In this document: positions 1 through 8,843 of the stretch, in pieces
Layout of the letters: each line of letters opens with the position of its first letter
Numbering within the stretch: the first letter of the stretch is position 1
Source: Acidobacteriota bacterium
Lineage (GTDB): Bacteria; Acidobacteriota; Terriglobia; Terriglobales; Acidobacteriaceae
Length of the DNA stretch: 32,913 nt
Assembly: GCA_019351975.1 (NCBI GenBank)
Contig: JABBOG010000042.1
Location: 1 to 32,913 of the forward strand
Reading direction: 5' to 3'
The notes under the pieces: generated by a model
Told to the model about the DNA's origin: nothing
Database searches by the model: none
Seen by the model: only the letters and a program-made list of their open reading frames with translations
Program-made: the position numbers and the translations under genes

Positions 1-1053
1 ATCGGCTCGAACTTCGTCCTCAACTGGCTCCAGGCTGGCAAGGGTCGAGTCATCAACCTTGACGCGCTCACCTATGCGAGCAACCTGCAGAATCTAGCCT
101 CGGTCGACCAGCACCCGGACCATGTCTTCGTCCACGGAAACATCTGCGACAGCCAGCTCATCGCCAACCTGCTTTCCACGCATCGACCCCGGGCCATCGT
201 TCACTTCGCAGCTGAAAGCCACGTGGACCGCTCCATCGTCGCGCCGGACGCCTTCCTCAAAACCAATATCGACGGCACCTTTACGCTGCTCCAGCAGGCA
301 CGCGCGTATCACGCAACTCTGAGCCCCAACGACCAGCAAAACTTCCGCTTCCTCCACGTCTCCACCGACGAGGTCTACGGCACGCTCGCGCCCAACGATC
401 CTGCGTTCACGGAGACGACCCCCTACGCCCCAAACAGTCCCTACGCTGCCTCCAAGGCCTCGTCAGACTTCCTCGCGCGCGCCTGGTTCCACACCTACGA
501 CCTTCCCGTTCTCGTCACCAATTGTTCGAACAACTACGGCCCCTTTCAGTTCCCTGAGAAGCTCATTCCGCTCATCATCACCCACGCGCTCTCCGGCAAG
601 CCACTACCCATCTACGGGGACGGCCAGCAGATCCGCGACTGGCTCTTTGTCGCCGACCATTGCAAAGCCATCGTCGAGGTCCTGGAGCGCGGCCAGATCG
701 GCGAAACCTACAACATAGGCGGCGACAATCAGCGCAGCAATCTCGAGGTCGTAAACCTGATCTGCCGCCTCCTCGATGAACTTGTTCCCGACTCACCATT
801 CAAACCCCACGCGCAGCTGATTACCTACGTGACAGACCGCCCTGGCCACGATCGTCGCTACGCTATCGATGCAACCAAGATCGCACGCGACCTGCGTTGG
901 CAACCCGAAGAGACCTTCGAAACCGGCATGCGCAAAACCGTCCAGTGGTACCTTGCCAATAGTTCGTGGCTTCAGTCCGTTACGGGCAAAGAGTATCAGC
1001 AGTGGGTCACCACCAACTATGCATCACGCGATTCAAGCGCGGAGGCCCAATGA
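1..1053 (+). CDS. rfbB: dTDP-glucose 4,6-dehydratase (5' partial)
   Basis: Catalyses NAD-dependent conversion of dTDP-glucose to dTDP-4-keto-6-deoxyglucose, the second step of dTDP-L-rhamnose synthesis in the cytoplasm. The frame is already open at base 1 and begins with IGSNFV, the tail of the GxxGxxG Rossmann motif, so only about ten N-terminal residues are missing. Visible family marks are [12 protein letters not shown], the STDEVYG strand, the catalytic YAASK (Tyr-x-x-x-Lys) and [15 protein letters not shown]. The stop overlaps the rfbA start (ATGA), implying translational coupling and one operon. This is an extended short-chain dehydrogenase, and the rfbA partner supports the substrate assignment. 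Confidence 0.95.
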   Translation: MGSNFVLNWLQAGKGRVINLDALTYASNLQNLASVDQHPDHVFVHGNICDSQLIANLLSTHRPRAIVHFAAESHVDRSIVAPDAFLKTNIDGTFTLLQQARAYHATLSPNDQQNFRFLHVSTDEVYGTLAPNDPAFTETTPYAPNSPYAASKASSDFLARAWFHTYDLPVLVTNCSNNYGPFQFPEKLIPLIITHALSGKPLPIYGDGQQIRDWLFVADHCKAIVEVLERGQIGETYNIGGDNQRSNLEVVNLICRLLDELVPDSPFKPHAQLITYVTDRPGHDRRYAIDATKIARDLRWQPEETFETGMRKTVQWYLANSSWLQSVTGKEYQQWVTTNYASRDSSAEAQ

Positions 1054-1925
1054 AAGGCATCATCCTCGCGGGCGGCTCCGGCACCCGGCTTCACCCCATC
1101 ACCCTCGCCGGCTCCAAACAGCTTCTGCCCATCTACGATAAGCCCATGATCTACTACCCGCTGACGACGCTCATGCTGGCGGGAATCCGTGACATCCTCC
1201 TCATCTCCACTCCGCACGATATGCCGCGTTTCGAAGCACTTCTCGGCTCCGGTGAACGGTGGGGTATCCGCCTTCAATACGCTATCCAGCCCTCCCCGGA
1301 TGGCATTGCGCAGGCCTTCCTCATCGGCGAAGAGTTTCTAGCCGGCGATGGCTGCTGTCTCGCCCTCGGCGACAATATCTTCTTCGGCCACGACTTCGTC
1401 AAAGCCATGCAAAATGCGACGTCTCACACAACCGGCGCTACCGTCTTCGCCTACGCCGTCGCCGACCCCGAACGCTATGGCGTCGTCGAGTTCGACGCGG
1501 AGCGGAGAGTCATCTCGCTCGAGGAGAAACCTGCGAAACCCAAATCGCGTTACGCCGTTACCGGCATCTACTTCTACGACGAGCAGATCGTCTCCGTCGC
1601 CAAGCAAATCAAGCACTCGCACCGTGGTGAGCTCGAGATCACCGACGTCAACCGCTGGTACCTCGAACGGGGCCAACTCCGCACCGAACTGCTGGGCCGA
1701 GGCATGGCATGGCTCGACACCGGCACACCCGATGCGCTGCTCGAAGCCGCCAACTTCGTTCAAACCATCGAGTCGCGGCAAGGCCTCAAGGTAGCCTGCC
1801 CCGAAGAGATCGCCTTCCGTCTTGGTTACATCTCAGCCAGCCAACTAGAGCTTTTGGCTGCCCAGATAGGCAAGAGCGCCTACGGCAAGTATCTCCACGG
1901 CCTCCTTACCGAGGCTGTCTACTAA
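1050..1925 (+). CDS. rfbA: Glucose-1-phosphate thymidylyltransferase
   Basis: Joins glucose-1-phosphate and dTTP to give dTDP-glucose, the first step of dTDP-rhamnose synthesis. The chosen start gives 291 residues, normal for RfbA. It has GGAGG about five bases upstream and overlaps the rfbB stop. An in-frame ATG at 966 lies inside rfbB and was rejected. The nucleotidyltransferase signature GGSGTRLHP sits at the N-terminus, followed by [27 protein letters not shown] carries the metal and sugar-phosphate site, and the EKPAKPKS and WLDTGT segments are typical. rfbC faces this gene from the opposite strand and no rfbD (reductase) is in the window. Confidence 0.96.
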   Translation: MKGIILAGGSGTRLHPITLAGSKQLLPIYDKPMIYYPLTTLMLAGIRDILLISTPHDMPRFEALLGSGERWGIRLQYAIQPSPDGIAQAFLIGEEFLAGDGCCLALGDNIFFGHDFVKAMQNATSHTTGATVFAYAVADPERYGVVEFDAERRVISLEEKPAKPKSRYAVTGIYFYDEQIVSVAKQIKHSHRGELEITDVNRWYLERGQLRTELLGRGMAWLDTGTPDALLEAANFVQTIESRQGLKVACPEEIAFRLGYISASQLELLAAQIGKSAYGKYLHGLLTEAVY

Positions 1926-1974
1926 CGCAGCAGCAGAGCGAATCATCCTTCGCCACCGCCCTGCGCGACCCTCG

Positions 1975-2538
1975 TCAGCGGGGGATGTACGCGGGCGGCA
2001 GCTCTGCCTCCTGAAGCAATGTACCCACCGCGTCCTTCGCAGAGACAATCGGAGTTCCTAGCTCCTCCAGAGGCCACTCAATTCCCAGATCAGGGTCGTT
2101 CCACCGCACACACCGCTCCCCGCTCGGCGAGTAGAAGCCGGTCGTCTTGTACAGCACATTTGCACTCTCTGAAAGCACAACGAATCCATGTCCAAAGCCT
2201 TCCGGGATCCAAAGGAACTCCATCTCTTCGCCACTCAAATTGAACCCCGCCCATTGTCCAAACTGGGGAGAAGCGGGACGCAGGTCCACCGCTACATCCC
2301 ATATCCGCCCCGACAACACCCTCACCAGCTTCCCTTGCGGTTCGCCCAGTTGATAATGCAGCCCCCTCAGAACCCCTCTATGTGAAAAAGATTGGTTATC
2401 CTGCGCAAATCGATCCGGCAGCCCTGCCCCGGCAAAGGTCTTCGCATTGAAAACCTCCGTAAACCACCCTCGCTCGTCCCCATATTTCTTCGGGCGTACA
2501 AGCTTCACATCCATCAAACTCGTTTCGATGATCTGCAT
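1975..2538 (-). CDS. rfbC: dTDP-4-dehydrorhamnose 3,5-epimerase
   Basis: Epimerises C3 and C5 of dTDP-4-keto-6-deoxyglucose, the third step of dTDP-rhamnose synthesis. At 187 residues it has the usual RmlC length. The cupin fold is recognisable: DERGWFTEVF, then SHRGVLRGLHYQ with the catalytic base candidate His61, QGKLVRVLSGRIWDVAVDLR, PEGFGHGFVVLSE, and the YKTTGFYSP segment holding the active-site tyrosine. An AGGA stretch lies about seven bases before the ATG. The gene converges on rfbA with 49 bases between stops, so it has its own promoter, unlike the usual one-strand rfbBDAC arrangement. Confidence 0.95.
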   Translation of the reverse strand: MQIIETSLMDVKLVRPKKYGDERGWFTEVFNAKTFAGAGLPDRFAQDNQSFSHRGVLRGLHYQLGEPQGKLVRVLSGRIWDVAVDLRPASPQFGQWAGFNLSGEEMEFLWIPEGFGHGFVVLSESANVLYKTTGFYSPSGERCVRWNDPDLGIEWPLEELGTPIVSAKDAVGTLLQEAELPPAYIPR

Positions 2539-2920
2539 ACCCTTATCCTATCGTCCCAATGGCAAAAGCTATATCTGGAATCTGCGGCGTGGCACCACAC
2601 CGCGCGCGCCCGTCTGCGGTTACCCTTCATGATACCTTTGACGACTTTCCATCGACCCACAGGATATAATCAGTGGATAGGCGTGACGGGAACGACGTAT
2701 GCTTCTACGACGGATCAACGCTCGATTCCAAATGCGTTGTCGCACGAAACGGTTGGATTTTTCTCATTGCTCGCAGGGTCTGAATTACTTCGGTTACTAT
2801 TACTGACAGTCAAGGACGATGTCTAAATCTGAAACATGTGACGGAACCAAGTTGTAGGCCGATAAACAGAACAAGCATGACGCAACCAAATCGCAACACG
2901 GCGTAGATGGAATCCTATCG
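2539..2920. other. Intergenic region between rfbC and sugar transferase
   Basis: This is a 382-bp divergent spacer, clearly more AT-rich than its flanks. No convincing gene is seen. A perfect -10-like TATAAT lies at 2665-2670 facing the sugar transferase, but the nearest TTGACG (2638-2643) is 21 bases upstream, too far for a standard sigma-70 pair. The inverted repeat at 2584-2603 is the other visible element. The region presumably holds promoters for both flanking genes. Confidence 0.5.
2584..2603. promoter_or_regulatory. Inverted repeat upstream of rfbC
   Basis: GCGGCGTGG, a 2-base centre, then CCACACCGC: nine facing positions with eight exact pairs and one G-T. It is centred about 55 bp upstream of the rfbC start, in the region where an operator would lie. 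Whether it binds a regulator is unknown, and a chance palindrome in GC-rich DNA is possible. Confidence 0.3.
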
Positions 2921-3709
2921 ATGCAGATGAGCAAGAGAGATTACCTGGAGTCTATGTTTTGTCCGCGCCACGTCAGCTCATGGTGCATGTCAAAGCAAAA
3001 GCGGTGTTTCGACCTCGTGGTCAGCGTCGCAGCCTTAGCCGCCTTCTCGCCCATTATGATCGTCATCGGCGGCGTGATTCGTCTCACATCCGACGGTCCA
3101 GTGCTCTTCCGGCAGGAACGTGTCGGTCTCCATCAGCGTCCCTTCGTCATCCTGAAATTCCGCACCATGAGACACCGCATCGCCGACGACGAGCGTGGCC
3201 CATCGGTCACCAAGCATGGTGACCCACGTATGACCCGCATCGGGTCTCTACTACGCCGCCTCAAGCTCGACGAACTGCCCCAACTGATCAACGTTGCCAG
3301 AGGCGAGATGAGCATGGTCGGTCCGCGACCTAAACTCGCCCAACATGAAAACCTCCGCATGCTGTGCCGCCCCGGTATAACCGGCGCCGCAACCATCAAA
3401 TTCTCCCACGAAGAGAAGCTGCTAACCGAGATTCCCACAGAGTACATCGAGCATTACGTCACTTCCGTTCTCAATCCCGAGAAGTGCCGCATCGATTCAC
3501 AATACATTGAGACCGCATGCTTCTACGAGGATCTCAAAATTCTTGTCCGCACCGTCTTCAAGGTAGGCAACGGATCTTTGCCTGTCACCCAGCCAAAACA
3601 TCTTGTTACCTCGCGCCAGCGATCGTCTTCCGTAAAATCCTCTCCCGTACAAATAGCTCGTATCGAAAGCATGGAGCAAGCGACACAGGAAGTTTTGCGG
3701 TCCGCATAG
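2921..3709 (+). CDS. Polyprenyl-phosphate sugar-1-phosphate transferase (PglC/WcaJ family)
   Basis: Probably transfers a sugar-1-phosphate from a nucleotide sugar to undecaprenyl phosphate at the inner membrane, starting synthesis of an exopolysaccharide or O-antigen unit. One hydrophobic segment (about residues 31-52) is followed by the bacterial sugar transferase domain: DGPVLFRQERVG, ILKFRTM, LDELPQLINVARGEMSMVG and PRP. The Asp-Glu of LDELPQ matches the catalytic dyad described for PglC. It is the short, monotopic form without a PssY-type N-terminal extension. The start is uncertain: 2921, 2927 and 2987 are possible and none has a strong ribosome-binding site. The sugar cannot be told from sequence. 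Confidence 0.85.
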   Translation: MQMSKRDYLESMFCPRHVSSWCMSKQKRCFDLVVSVAALAAFSPIMIVIGGVIRLTSDGPVLFRQERVGLHQRPFVILKFRTMRHRIADDERGPSVTKHGDPRMTRIGSLLRRLKLDELPQLINVARGEMSMVGPRPKLAQHENLRMLCRPGITGAATIKFSHEEKLLTEIPTEYIEHYVTSVLNPEKCRIDSQYIETACFYEDLKILVRTVFKVGNGSLPVTQPKHLVTSRQRSSSVKSSPVQIARIESMEQATQEVLRSA

Positions 3710-3758
3710 CCGTCCTTCGAACACGCGTCTGTTGCTGCGCCGCTGCTTCCCTAATCTC

Positions 3759-5498
3759 TCATTTCATGTAGTACGTAAGCTGCACCGTTCCCACAGCATC
3801 TTTTTGTTGGCCCTGAGCGATCAAAGGTGCCTTCCAAAGCTCTCCTTGCAACGATGTCGTCAGCTCCAAGGACCGCGTTGGCCTCAACACAAACGTCGCC
3901 GATAGATCCTGCTGTGTTGTTCCGCCCGGCAGAAAGTCGTGTGCCACCTTGGCGGTGCGGTATTGCAGCTGCATCATCTGGTCCGGCTTCATATGCCACG
4001 TAAGCCAGGCCTGGCCGCCCGTGGCCTCACGCCCAATCCAGTCACCCAGAATGTACCCCTTGTTCGTGTATCCCTGCACTTGCACGTCCTCCCACATCAA
4101 GAGCCGTCCATTATTGCTCCCAATGTTCCTGGGATTCGATGTCACTCCCTCCGCACGCAGGTCCCAGCGCGGTAGCTTCGGCAGACGCGCAAGGTATACT
4201 CCGGGCCTCAACCCTGACCGTCCCAGGTTACTGATCGGAAACACATTATCATGGGCGAACGAGTCCATATAGATCGTCAGTAAATGATTGTCCATCGGCA
4301 GGCGCCAGGTGAAATCAAACGTGCTGAAGCGTGCCCCGGGATTCTGCCGCGAGAACTTCACGATCGGCTGCGGTGCCGTTACACTGAAAAATCCTCGCAG
4401 AAATGTTCCAATCGTGATCGGCACAGTGCATAACCCCATCGATCCGTCTGGCTCATAACACTTCTGCCCGTGCCCTCCCCAGATCACCGACCGCATAAAG
4501 CCGAACTCGAAGTCCGGCGCAACCTTCATGCTGATCTTCTCCATATGTATCCAGGGATCGCTCGGAAACTGATGCCCGCGCAGGCTCCCCACCATAAAGT
4601 CATACCGGAATAACCCGACAATCCTCGAAAGCCCAGGCACATACAGCGGCTCGATTCGATTGATGCGAAAGGCATAGATGTCCTCAGCATTATTGGACCA
4701 TGCCATACTCGCGCCCTGCGCTGGCCCCAACCACTCATCGCTCTTACCAAACGAAACCTCGTTACCCAGCACATGCACTGAAGCATTCGCCTCCAGGACC
4801 GCCCCATTGTCCTGTCCAGAAATAAACCCTTCCGGAATCGTGGTCTGCGGTACATCTGGAGTCTCATCAATCGCCGCCAACTGCGCCGCGACCGACGGCG
4901 AGTACCCCATCACCGACGGTGCATGCTGATACTCCGTCCGCACATACAAACTGAACCTGCCCGCCTGTGCCGATCCACTAAATCCAGTGAGATTATTGAA
5001 CCCCGGCTCATCCGGACGTCCATAGTCGTTCACAATCGTCTGCCCAAAGTGAAAGCTGTCATTGAGGATCGTTCCGCCAATTCCCGTCCCTCGCGTATAC
5101 ACGCTCTCCGTATGCAAAAATGGCGACGCGTCATGATTAAGCTCAGGAGCCAGTTCCTCACGCAGGCGCGCATTGATTTCCACCGCCTCCGCAGGCGCAT
5201 CCGGTGCCTCCAGTGCCTCCTTCGACAGCTCCAACATGTGCGCCAGCGACGCCCGCGTCCATGGCCTCAGCCCTACATACGCCGTCGGCAGGTACCCCAG
5301 ATAGTACAACCGCAGCGCCGTCGGATAGATCCAGCTATCCACTGGAATATAAGGAGATCCCTGCGTACTCGCCGAAGTCTCCGCAACCTCAGCGTGCGAA
5401 GGCGCAGCCTCGCCTCCCTGGCCCCATGCACAAACCATCCCGCCCATCGCCGCCACGAGTGAAAACGCAACGAGCCTCACGCAACTCCCACGCCTCAT
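3759..5498 (-). CDS. Capsule assembly Wzi-family outer-membrane protein
   Basis: Probably an outer-membrane beta-barrel that helps anchor or assemble surface polysaccharide, as Wzi does for E. coli K30 capsule. The chosen start (MRRGSCVRLV...) gives about 579 residues with a good signal peptide ending near CAWGQ. An ATG at 5510 is also possible; the frame stays open to 5597, but that adds a non-secretory leader. After the signal, SPYIPVDSWIYP and LRPWTRASLAHML match the conserved N-terminal segment seen in this family. The rest is a run of amphipathic strands with many Trp/Tyr/Gly, ending in LTYYMK. It lies convergent with the sugar transferase, consistent with an exopolysaccharide locus. Confidence 0.75.
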   Translation of the reverse strand: MRRGSCVRLVAFSLVAAMGGMVCAWGQGGEAAPSHAEVAETSASTQGSPYIPVDSWIYPTALRLYYLGYLPTAYVGLRPWTRASLAHMLELSKEALEAPDAPAEAVEINARLREELAPELNHDASPFLHTESVYTRGTGIGGTILNDSFHFGQTIVNDYGRPDEPGFNNLTGFSGSAQAGRFSLYVRTEYQHAPSVMGYSPSVAAQLAAIDETPDVPQTTIPEGFISGQDNGAVLEANASVHVLGNEVSFGKSDEWLGPAQGASMAWSNNAEDIYAFRINRIEPLYVPGLSRIVGLFRYDFMVGSLRGHQFPSDPWIHMEKISMKVAPDFEFGFMRSVIWGGHGQKCYEPDGSMGLCTVPITIGTFLRGFFSVTAPQPIVKFSRQNPGARFSTFDFTWRLPMDNHLLTIYMDSFAHDNVFPISNLGRSGLRPGVYLARLPKLPRWDLRAEGVTSNPRNIGSNNGRLLMWEDVQVQGYTNKGYILGDWIGREATGGQAWLTWHMKPDQMMQLQYRTAKVAHDFLPGGTTQQDLSATFVLRPTRSLELTTSLQGELWKAPLIAQGQQKDAVGTVQLTYYMK

Positions 5499-5638
5499 GA
5501 AATCACCCATTGCACTTGCCCAAATTCCGGTAGGCAAGCCCACCCGCACGCGTCCCATCCTGTAACTCAAATTCCATACCCAAGTATAAGTCCTCAAGTC
5601 CCCGATTTCGCGATCGACTGCAGCCGTTCGCTTCGCTT

Positions 5639-6976
5639 CTACCGCGTCGTTAGAGCGACCTCGACCTGCGTATCCTTGGCAAATGTCACCTCGTGTCCGC
5701 GTGTGAGAAAGCGAAAATAAACTGACTGCGCAAATGCGTACGCACCGAAGCCCGTAGCGATATTAGCGCTCGTTACCGTAAGCGCAATCACGCGTGCCAC
5801 AATCCCAAAACCATTGGACGCCACCGTCGTTGACCCAACCCCTGGCCCTCCACCGCCGTCCGAATCCTGATGCTCACCCGCCGCAGCCGTCATGGCCAGC
5901 AGCAGCGGAGCCACAAACCGGTTCCCATCCGGATTCGCCTTCACGTTGCCTTCCGAGTCCACCGTGATATTCTGCGAGGCACTTCCATCCGCTCCCGTCA
6001 GCGTCCCATACACCCTCTCTACCGCACGCCCCTTGGGTCGCTTCTGCTCCTTCACGCCACGAATCGCAAACCGCAATTGCCCGTTCCTTCCAAAGCTTCG
6101 CGCCGGCTTGCTCGCCGACACCAGCCCATCTAACTCCGTCCCCTCCGGCAAAATCAGCCGATGTTCCTTATCGAATACCGGTGCCGTGCTGAGCGCCGTC
6201 ACCGCATCGCCCTTCTTCGCCGTCTTCGAATCAATCGAATCGATAAGCCGGGCCTCCACCGTCAACCCGTTCAGCGATGCAACCTCCGACTCCTTCACCG
6301 GCGGTTCCTTCGGAAGCATAACCGTCACCGGCGCACCTAAATCCGCTACAAACTGTGTGCCCGCCCATATCCTCTGCGGATGGTACGGCAGCTGCGCGTA
6401 CACCAGCTTGAGCGCACGGTCCTTCTTGTCCGGCCCAACCACCGACTCGTATCCGTCATGGACGCGCGTCTTCACGCCGTCCACAATCTTTTGTAAGCGA
6501 GACTTCTTCGGCGTCTTCACAAACCGCACCAATTGCGTTGCTCGCTCCAGCCCAATCGTGTTGATCGGCACAACCGTATCGGAGCCGGCAAGATGCACGC
6601 TCGTGAAATCCACCACCGGCGCATGCAGCGGCGTGAAGTCACCATTCAGCAGCGCCTGCTCATGCTCAATCTTCGCGATCGGAGTATACGCAGCGACCTC
6701 GCCAACCACAGTCGATCCCACCGGTAACACCAGCCTGTCCTTTACGTAGATCGGGTCTGTAAGCGTTCCAGAGATCGGTGTACCGATATGCAAATGAGCC
6801 GTTTGTATCACCTTAATATGCAAGGGAACGCCGGCCGGTATGATCGCTGCCTCAGTGACTGCCGAAGACGGGACCTCAGCGTTTATTAGCTGCGTCGCAG
6901 GCACTTGCGCAGCCGTCAGCGCAACCGATCCGTTCAACATTCCAAGTACTGTAAGACATTTGAAACGAGTCATCAC
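5639..6976 (-). CDS. Secreted protein of unknown function with a duplicated module
   Basis: Function not recognised. The 445-residue protein begins with a signal peptide (MMTRFKCLTVLGMLNG..., cleavage near AAQ), so it is probably periplasmic or surface located. Two similar modules are visible. Residues about 46-105 run IPAGVPLHIKV...LVLPVGSTVVGEV, and residues about 230-300 run LTVEARLIDSI...LILPEGTELDGLV. This 'lPxGtxxxGxV' pattern recalls the beta-barrel region of TrbI/VirB10-like proteins, but no conjugation genes are near, so the link is weak. A Gly-rich stretch (DSDGGGGPGVGS) and a hydrophobic segment lie near the C-terminus. AGGAG sits five to eight bases before the paired ATG starts. 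Confidence 0.6.
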   Translation of the reverse strand: MMTRFKCLTVLGMLNGSVALTAAQVPATQLINAEVPSSAVTEAAIIPAGVPLHIKVIQTAHLHIGTPISGTLTDPIYVKDRLVLPVGSTVVGEVAAYTPIAKIEHEQALLNGDFTPLHAPVVDFTSVHLAGSDTVVPINTIGLERATQLVRFVKTPKKSRLQKIVDGVKTRVHDGYESVVGPDKKDRALKLVYAQLPYHPQRIWAGTQFVADLGAPVTVMLPKEPPVKESEVASLNGLTVEARLIDSIDSKTAKKGDAVTALSTAPVFDKEHRLILPEGTELDGLVSASKPARSFGRNGQLRFAIRGVKEQKRPKGRAVERVYGTLTGADGSASQNITVDSEGNVKANPDGNRFVAPLLLAMTAAAGEHQDSDGGGGPGVGSTTVASNGFGIVARVIALTVTSANIATGFGAYAFAQSVYFRFLTRGHEVTFAKDTQVEVALTTR

Positions 6977-7027
6977 CTCTCCTAGTGTACCTAGTTAAGA
7001 TGAACGGTTCTTCATGCATGACAGCGA

Positions 7028-7058
7028 CGAAAAGGCTGCCATCGCGGCAGCCTCTTCG
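7028..7058 (-). terminator. Hairpin terminator downstream of catalase
   Basis: Left arm 7028-7040 and right arm 7046-7058 pair at 12 of 13 positions around a 5-base loop; the core is GGCTGCC/GGCAGCC. On the - strand the core stem runs into TTTTCG, fitting Rho-independent termination just after the catalase stop. The near-symmetry could also stop transcription from the + side, but no + gene enters here. Confidence 0.7.
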
Positions 7059-7079
7059 ATTTCACAGCTCGTTACACCT

Positions 7080-8636
7080 CTACTTTTCAGGCATTCTTGC
7101 AGCAGGAGCCAACTCGGCCGCGTCTGGCGCGTGAAGGTACTCAGGGTGTTGGTCAGTGCCCAGTGCTTTCACAATACGAGCCGCGAAATCAGGGTCAGCC
7201 TTTTGGAAGTGTGACAACTGCAGCTTCTGGATCCGCACGGGAACCTGTCCCAGCGAGTTCGCAATCGCCTTCGCCGTACGGTCCTTCTGGCCGTCGTCAA
7301 ACAGTCGCCACAGATTGCCAGGCTGCGTGTAATCATCGTTGCCTTCACGATGGTTATACCGACCAACCTTCTCCAGCGTCGTGCTCGTCGTGTAAGGACG
7401 CTCCGTGTATTTTGGATCCTGCGCAGGTCCGCCAAAGCTGTTCGGCTCGTAGCTCGGCAGCGATCCATAGTTGCCATCAAAGCGCATCGAACCATCGCGG
7501 TTGTAGTTCGCGCCCGCGTTCTTGCGCGCATTGATCGGCAGCAGATCGTAGTTCGTTCCGATCCGATACCGGTGCGCATCCGGATAGCTCAACAGTCGTC
7601 CCTGCAGCATCTTGTCCGGCGAATACCCCATACCCGGAACCACATTCGACGGGTTGAACGCCGACTGCTCCGTCTCCGCAAAGTAGTTGTCCGGCATCCG
7701 ATCCAGCGTCAACACGCCCACATCGATCAGCGGATACTCCCCATGCGGCCACACCTTCGTCAGATCGAACGGATCGAAGTTCGGCTTGTCGATCTCACTC
7801 TCCGGCATCACCTGGATCTTCACATTCCACGACGGAAACTCACCCTTCTCAATCGCGTGCGTCATGTCACGCTGCGAGTAATCAGGATCGGATCCAGCCA
7901 GCAACTCAGCCTTCTCCGTCAGCAGGTTCTTGATGCCCTGCGCCGTCTTGAAGTGCCACTTCACATAAAACAATTCACCCGCCGCGTTGATCAGCGAAAA
8001 CGTATGCGACGAGTAGCCATTCATAAACCGGTATCCATCAGGAATGCCGCGGTCCGAGAACAGGATCGTCACCTGGTGCATGCTCTCCGGCGAAAGGCTC
8101 CAGAAATCCCACATCATCGTCGCCGACTTCAGGTTGCTTCCCGGCTCGCGCTTCTGCGTATGAATGAAGTCGCCGAACTTCAGAGGATCGCGGATGAAGA
8201 ACACCGGCGTATTATTGCCGACCATGTCCCAGTTCCCTTCCTCCGTGTAAAACTTCACCGCGAACCCGCGCGGATCGCGCGCCGTATCCGCCGATCCCTT
8301 CTCTCCACCCACCGTTGAAAACCGTGCAAACGTCTCGCACTTGTTTCCAACCTTCGCAAACAGCTTCGCCGACGTGTACTTCGTGATGTCATGCGTCACC
8401 TCGAAGTGACCATGCGCGCCCGTTCCCTTCGCATGCACCACACGCTCCGGCACGCGCTCGCGATTGAACTGCGCCATCTTCTCGAAGAGCTGGAAGTCGT
8501 CCAGCGTGATCGGCCCCCGCCGCCCCGCCGTCACCGAATTCTGATTGTCGCCGATCGGCCGTCCCTGATTCGTCGTCAGGACTTTCCGCTCTACCTTCGG
8601 TCCGCTTCCATTGCCATTGCCGTTCGTGTTTTCCAT
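7080..8636 (-). CDS. katA: Haem catalase (clade 3, small subunit)
   Basis: Converts hydrogen peroxide to water and oxygen. The 518-residue start (MENTNGNGNG) was chosen because GGAG lies seven bases upstream; the frame extends to 8711 but without family similarity. Essential residues are present: distal His68 in RVVHAKGTGAHGHFEV, Asn141 in VGNNTPVFFIRDP and proximal haem ligand Tyr351 in RLLSYPDAHRYRIG. Length and absence of a C-terminal flavodoxin-like domain fit the small-subunit, probably NADPH-binding, group; the gene symbol is provisional. There is no signal peptide. oxyR lies upstream on the same strand, and the 200-bp spacer carries an OxyR-like operator, so peroxide induction is expected. 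Confidence 0.95.
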   Translation of the reverse strand: MENTNGNGNGSGPKVERKVLTTNQGRPIGDNQNSVTAGRRGPITLDDFQLFEKMAQFNRERVPERVVHAKGTGAHGHFEVTHDITKYTSAKLFAKVGNKCETFARFSTVGGEKGSADTARDPRGFAVKFYTEEGNWDMVGNNTPVFFIRDPLKFGDFIHTQKREPGSNLKSATMMWDFWSLSPESMHQVTILFSDRGIPDGYRFMNGYSSHTFSLINAAGELFYVKWHFKTAQGIKNLLTEKAELLAGSDPDYSQRDMTHAIEKGEFPSWNVKIQVMPESEIDKPNFDPFDLTKVWPHGEYPLIDVGVLTLDRMPDNYFAETEQSAFNPSNVVPGMGYSPDKMLQGRLLSYPDAHRYRIGTNYDLLPINARKNAGANYNRDGSMRFDGNYGSLPSYEPNSFGGPAQDPKYTERPYTTSTTLEKVGRYNHREGNDDYTQPGNLWRLFDDGQKDRTAKAIANSLGQVPVRIQKLQLSHFQKADPDFAARIVKALGTDQHPEYLHAPDAAELAPAARMPEK

Positions 8637-8731
8637 ATTCTGTCTCCAGATTTGCTGCTGTTTCTGTGGAGTGAGCCCGCAGGCTGTTGAGGATTCCATC
8701 GCTGCGCACATGCGCCCGTCACATCATAAAA

Positions 8732-8746
8732 ATAGGCAATCGTTAT
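8732..8746. promoter_or_regulatory. Possible second LysR-type half-site
   Basis: ATAG-N7-TTAT, one base away from the OxyR half-element ATAG-N7-CTAT, about 95 bp upstream of the catalase start. Flanking tetramers at the next seven-base steps do not match, so this would be at most a single dimer-half site. A TATGAT (minus strand, 8723-8728) just downstream could be a -10 box. Confidence 0.3.
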
Positions 8747-8797
8747 GGCGCACCAGGCGGCACGCTGCCATACTCCTAACCTACTACACACCCCGTT

Positions 8798-8803
8798 GTT
8801 CAA
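8798..8803 (-). promoter_or_regulatory. -35-like hexamer for catalase
   Basis: TTGAAC on the - strand starts three bases downstream of the OxyR-like operator. This is the placement at which OxyR usually contacts RNA polymerase. No good -10 is seen 16-18 bases further on (GTTAGG at 17), as is common for activator-dependent promoters, so the call rests mainly on geometry. Confidence 0.4.
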
Positions 8804-8806
8804 AAA

Positions 8807-8843
8807 CCAGAACCTGTCTATGACAGCTATAGGCAACCTCTAT
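8807..8843. promoter_or_regulatory. OxyR-type operator
   Basis: Four tetramers at exact 11-base steps read CCAG-N7-CTAT-N7-ATAG-N7-CTAT, against the OxyR pattern ATAG-N7-CTAT-N7-ATAG-N7-CTAT. That is 14 of 16 tetramer bases correct, the mismatches being in the first block. The internal T and A positions of the E. coli consensus are not kept. The last CTAT includes the oxyR stop codon, so the site overlaps the end of oxyR and lies about 170 bp upstream of the catalase start. Confidence 0.65.

Noticed and set aside
2638-2670. TTGACG...TATAAT as a full sigma-70 promoter
   Set aside because: The two boxes are 21 bases apart; only the -10 box is credible.
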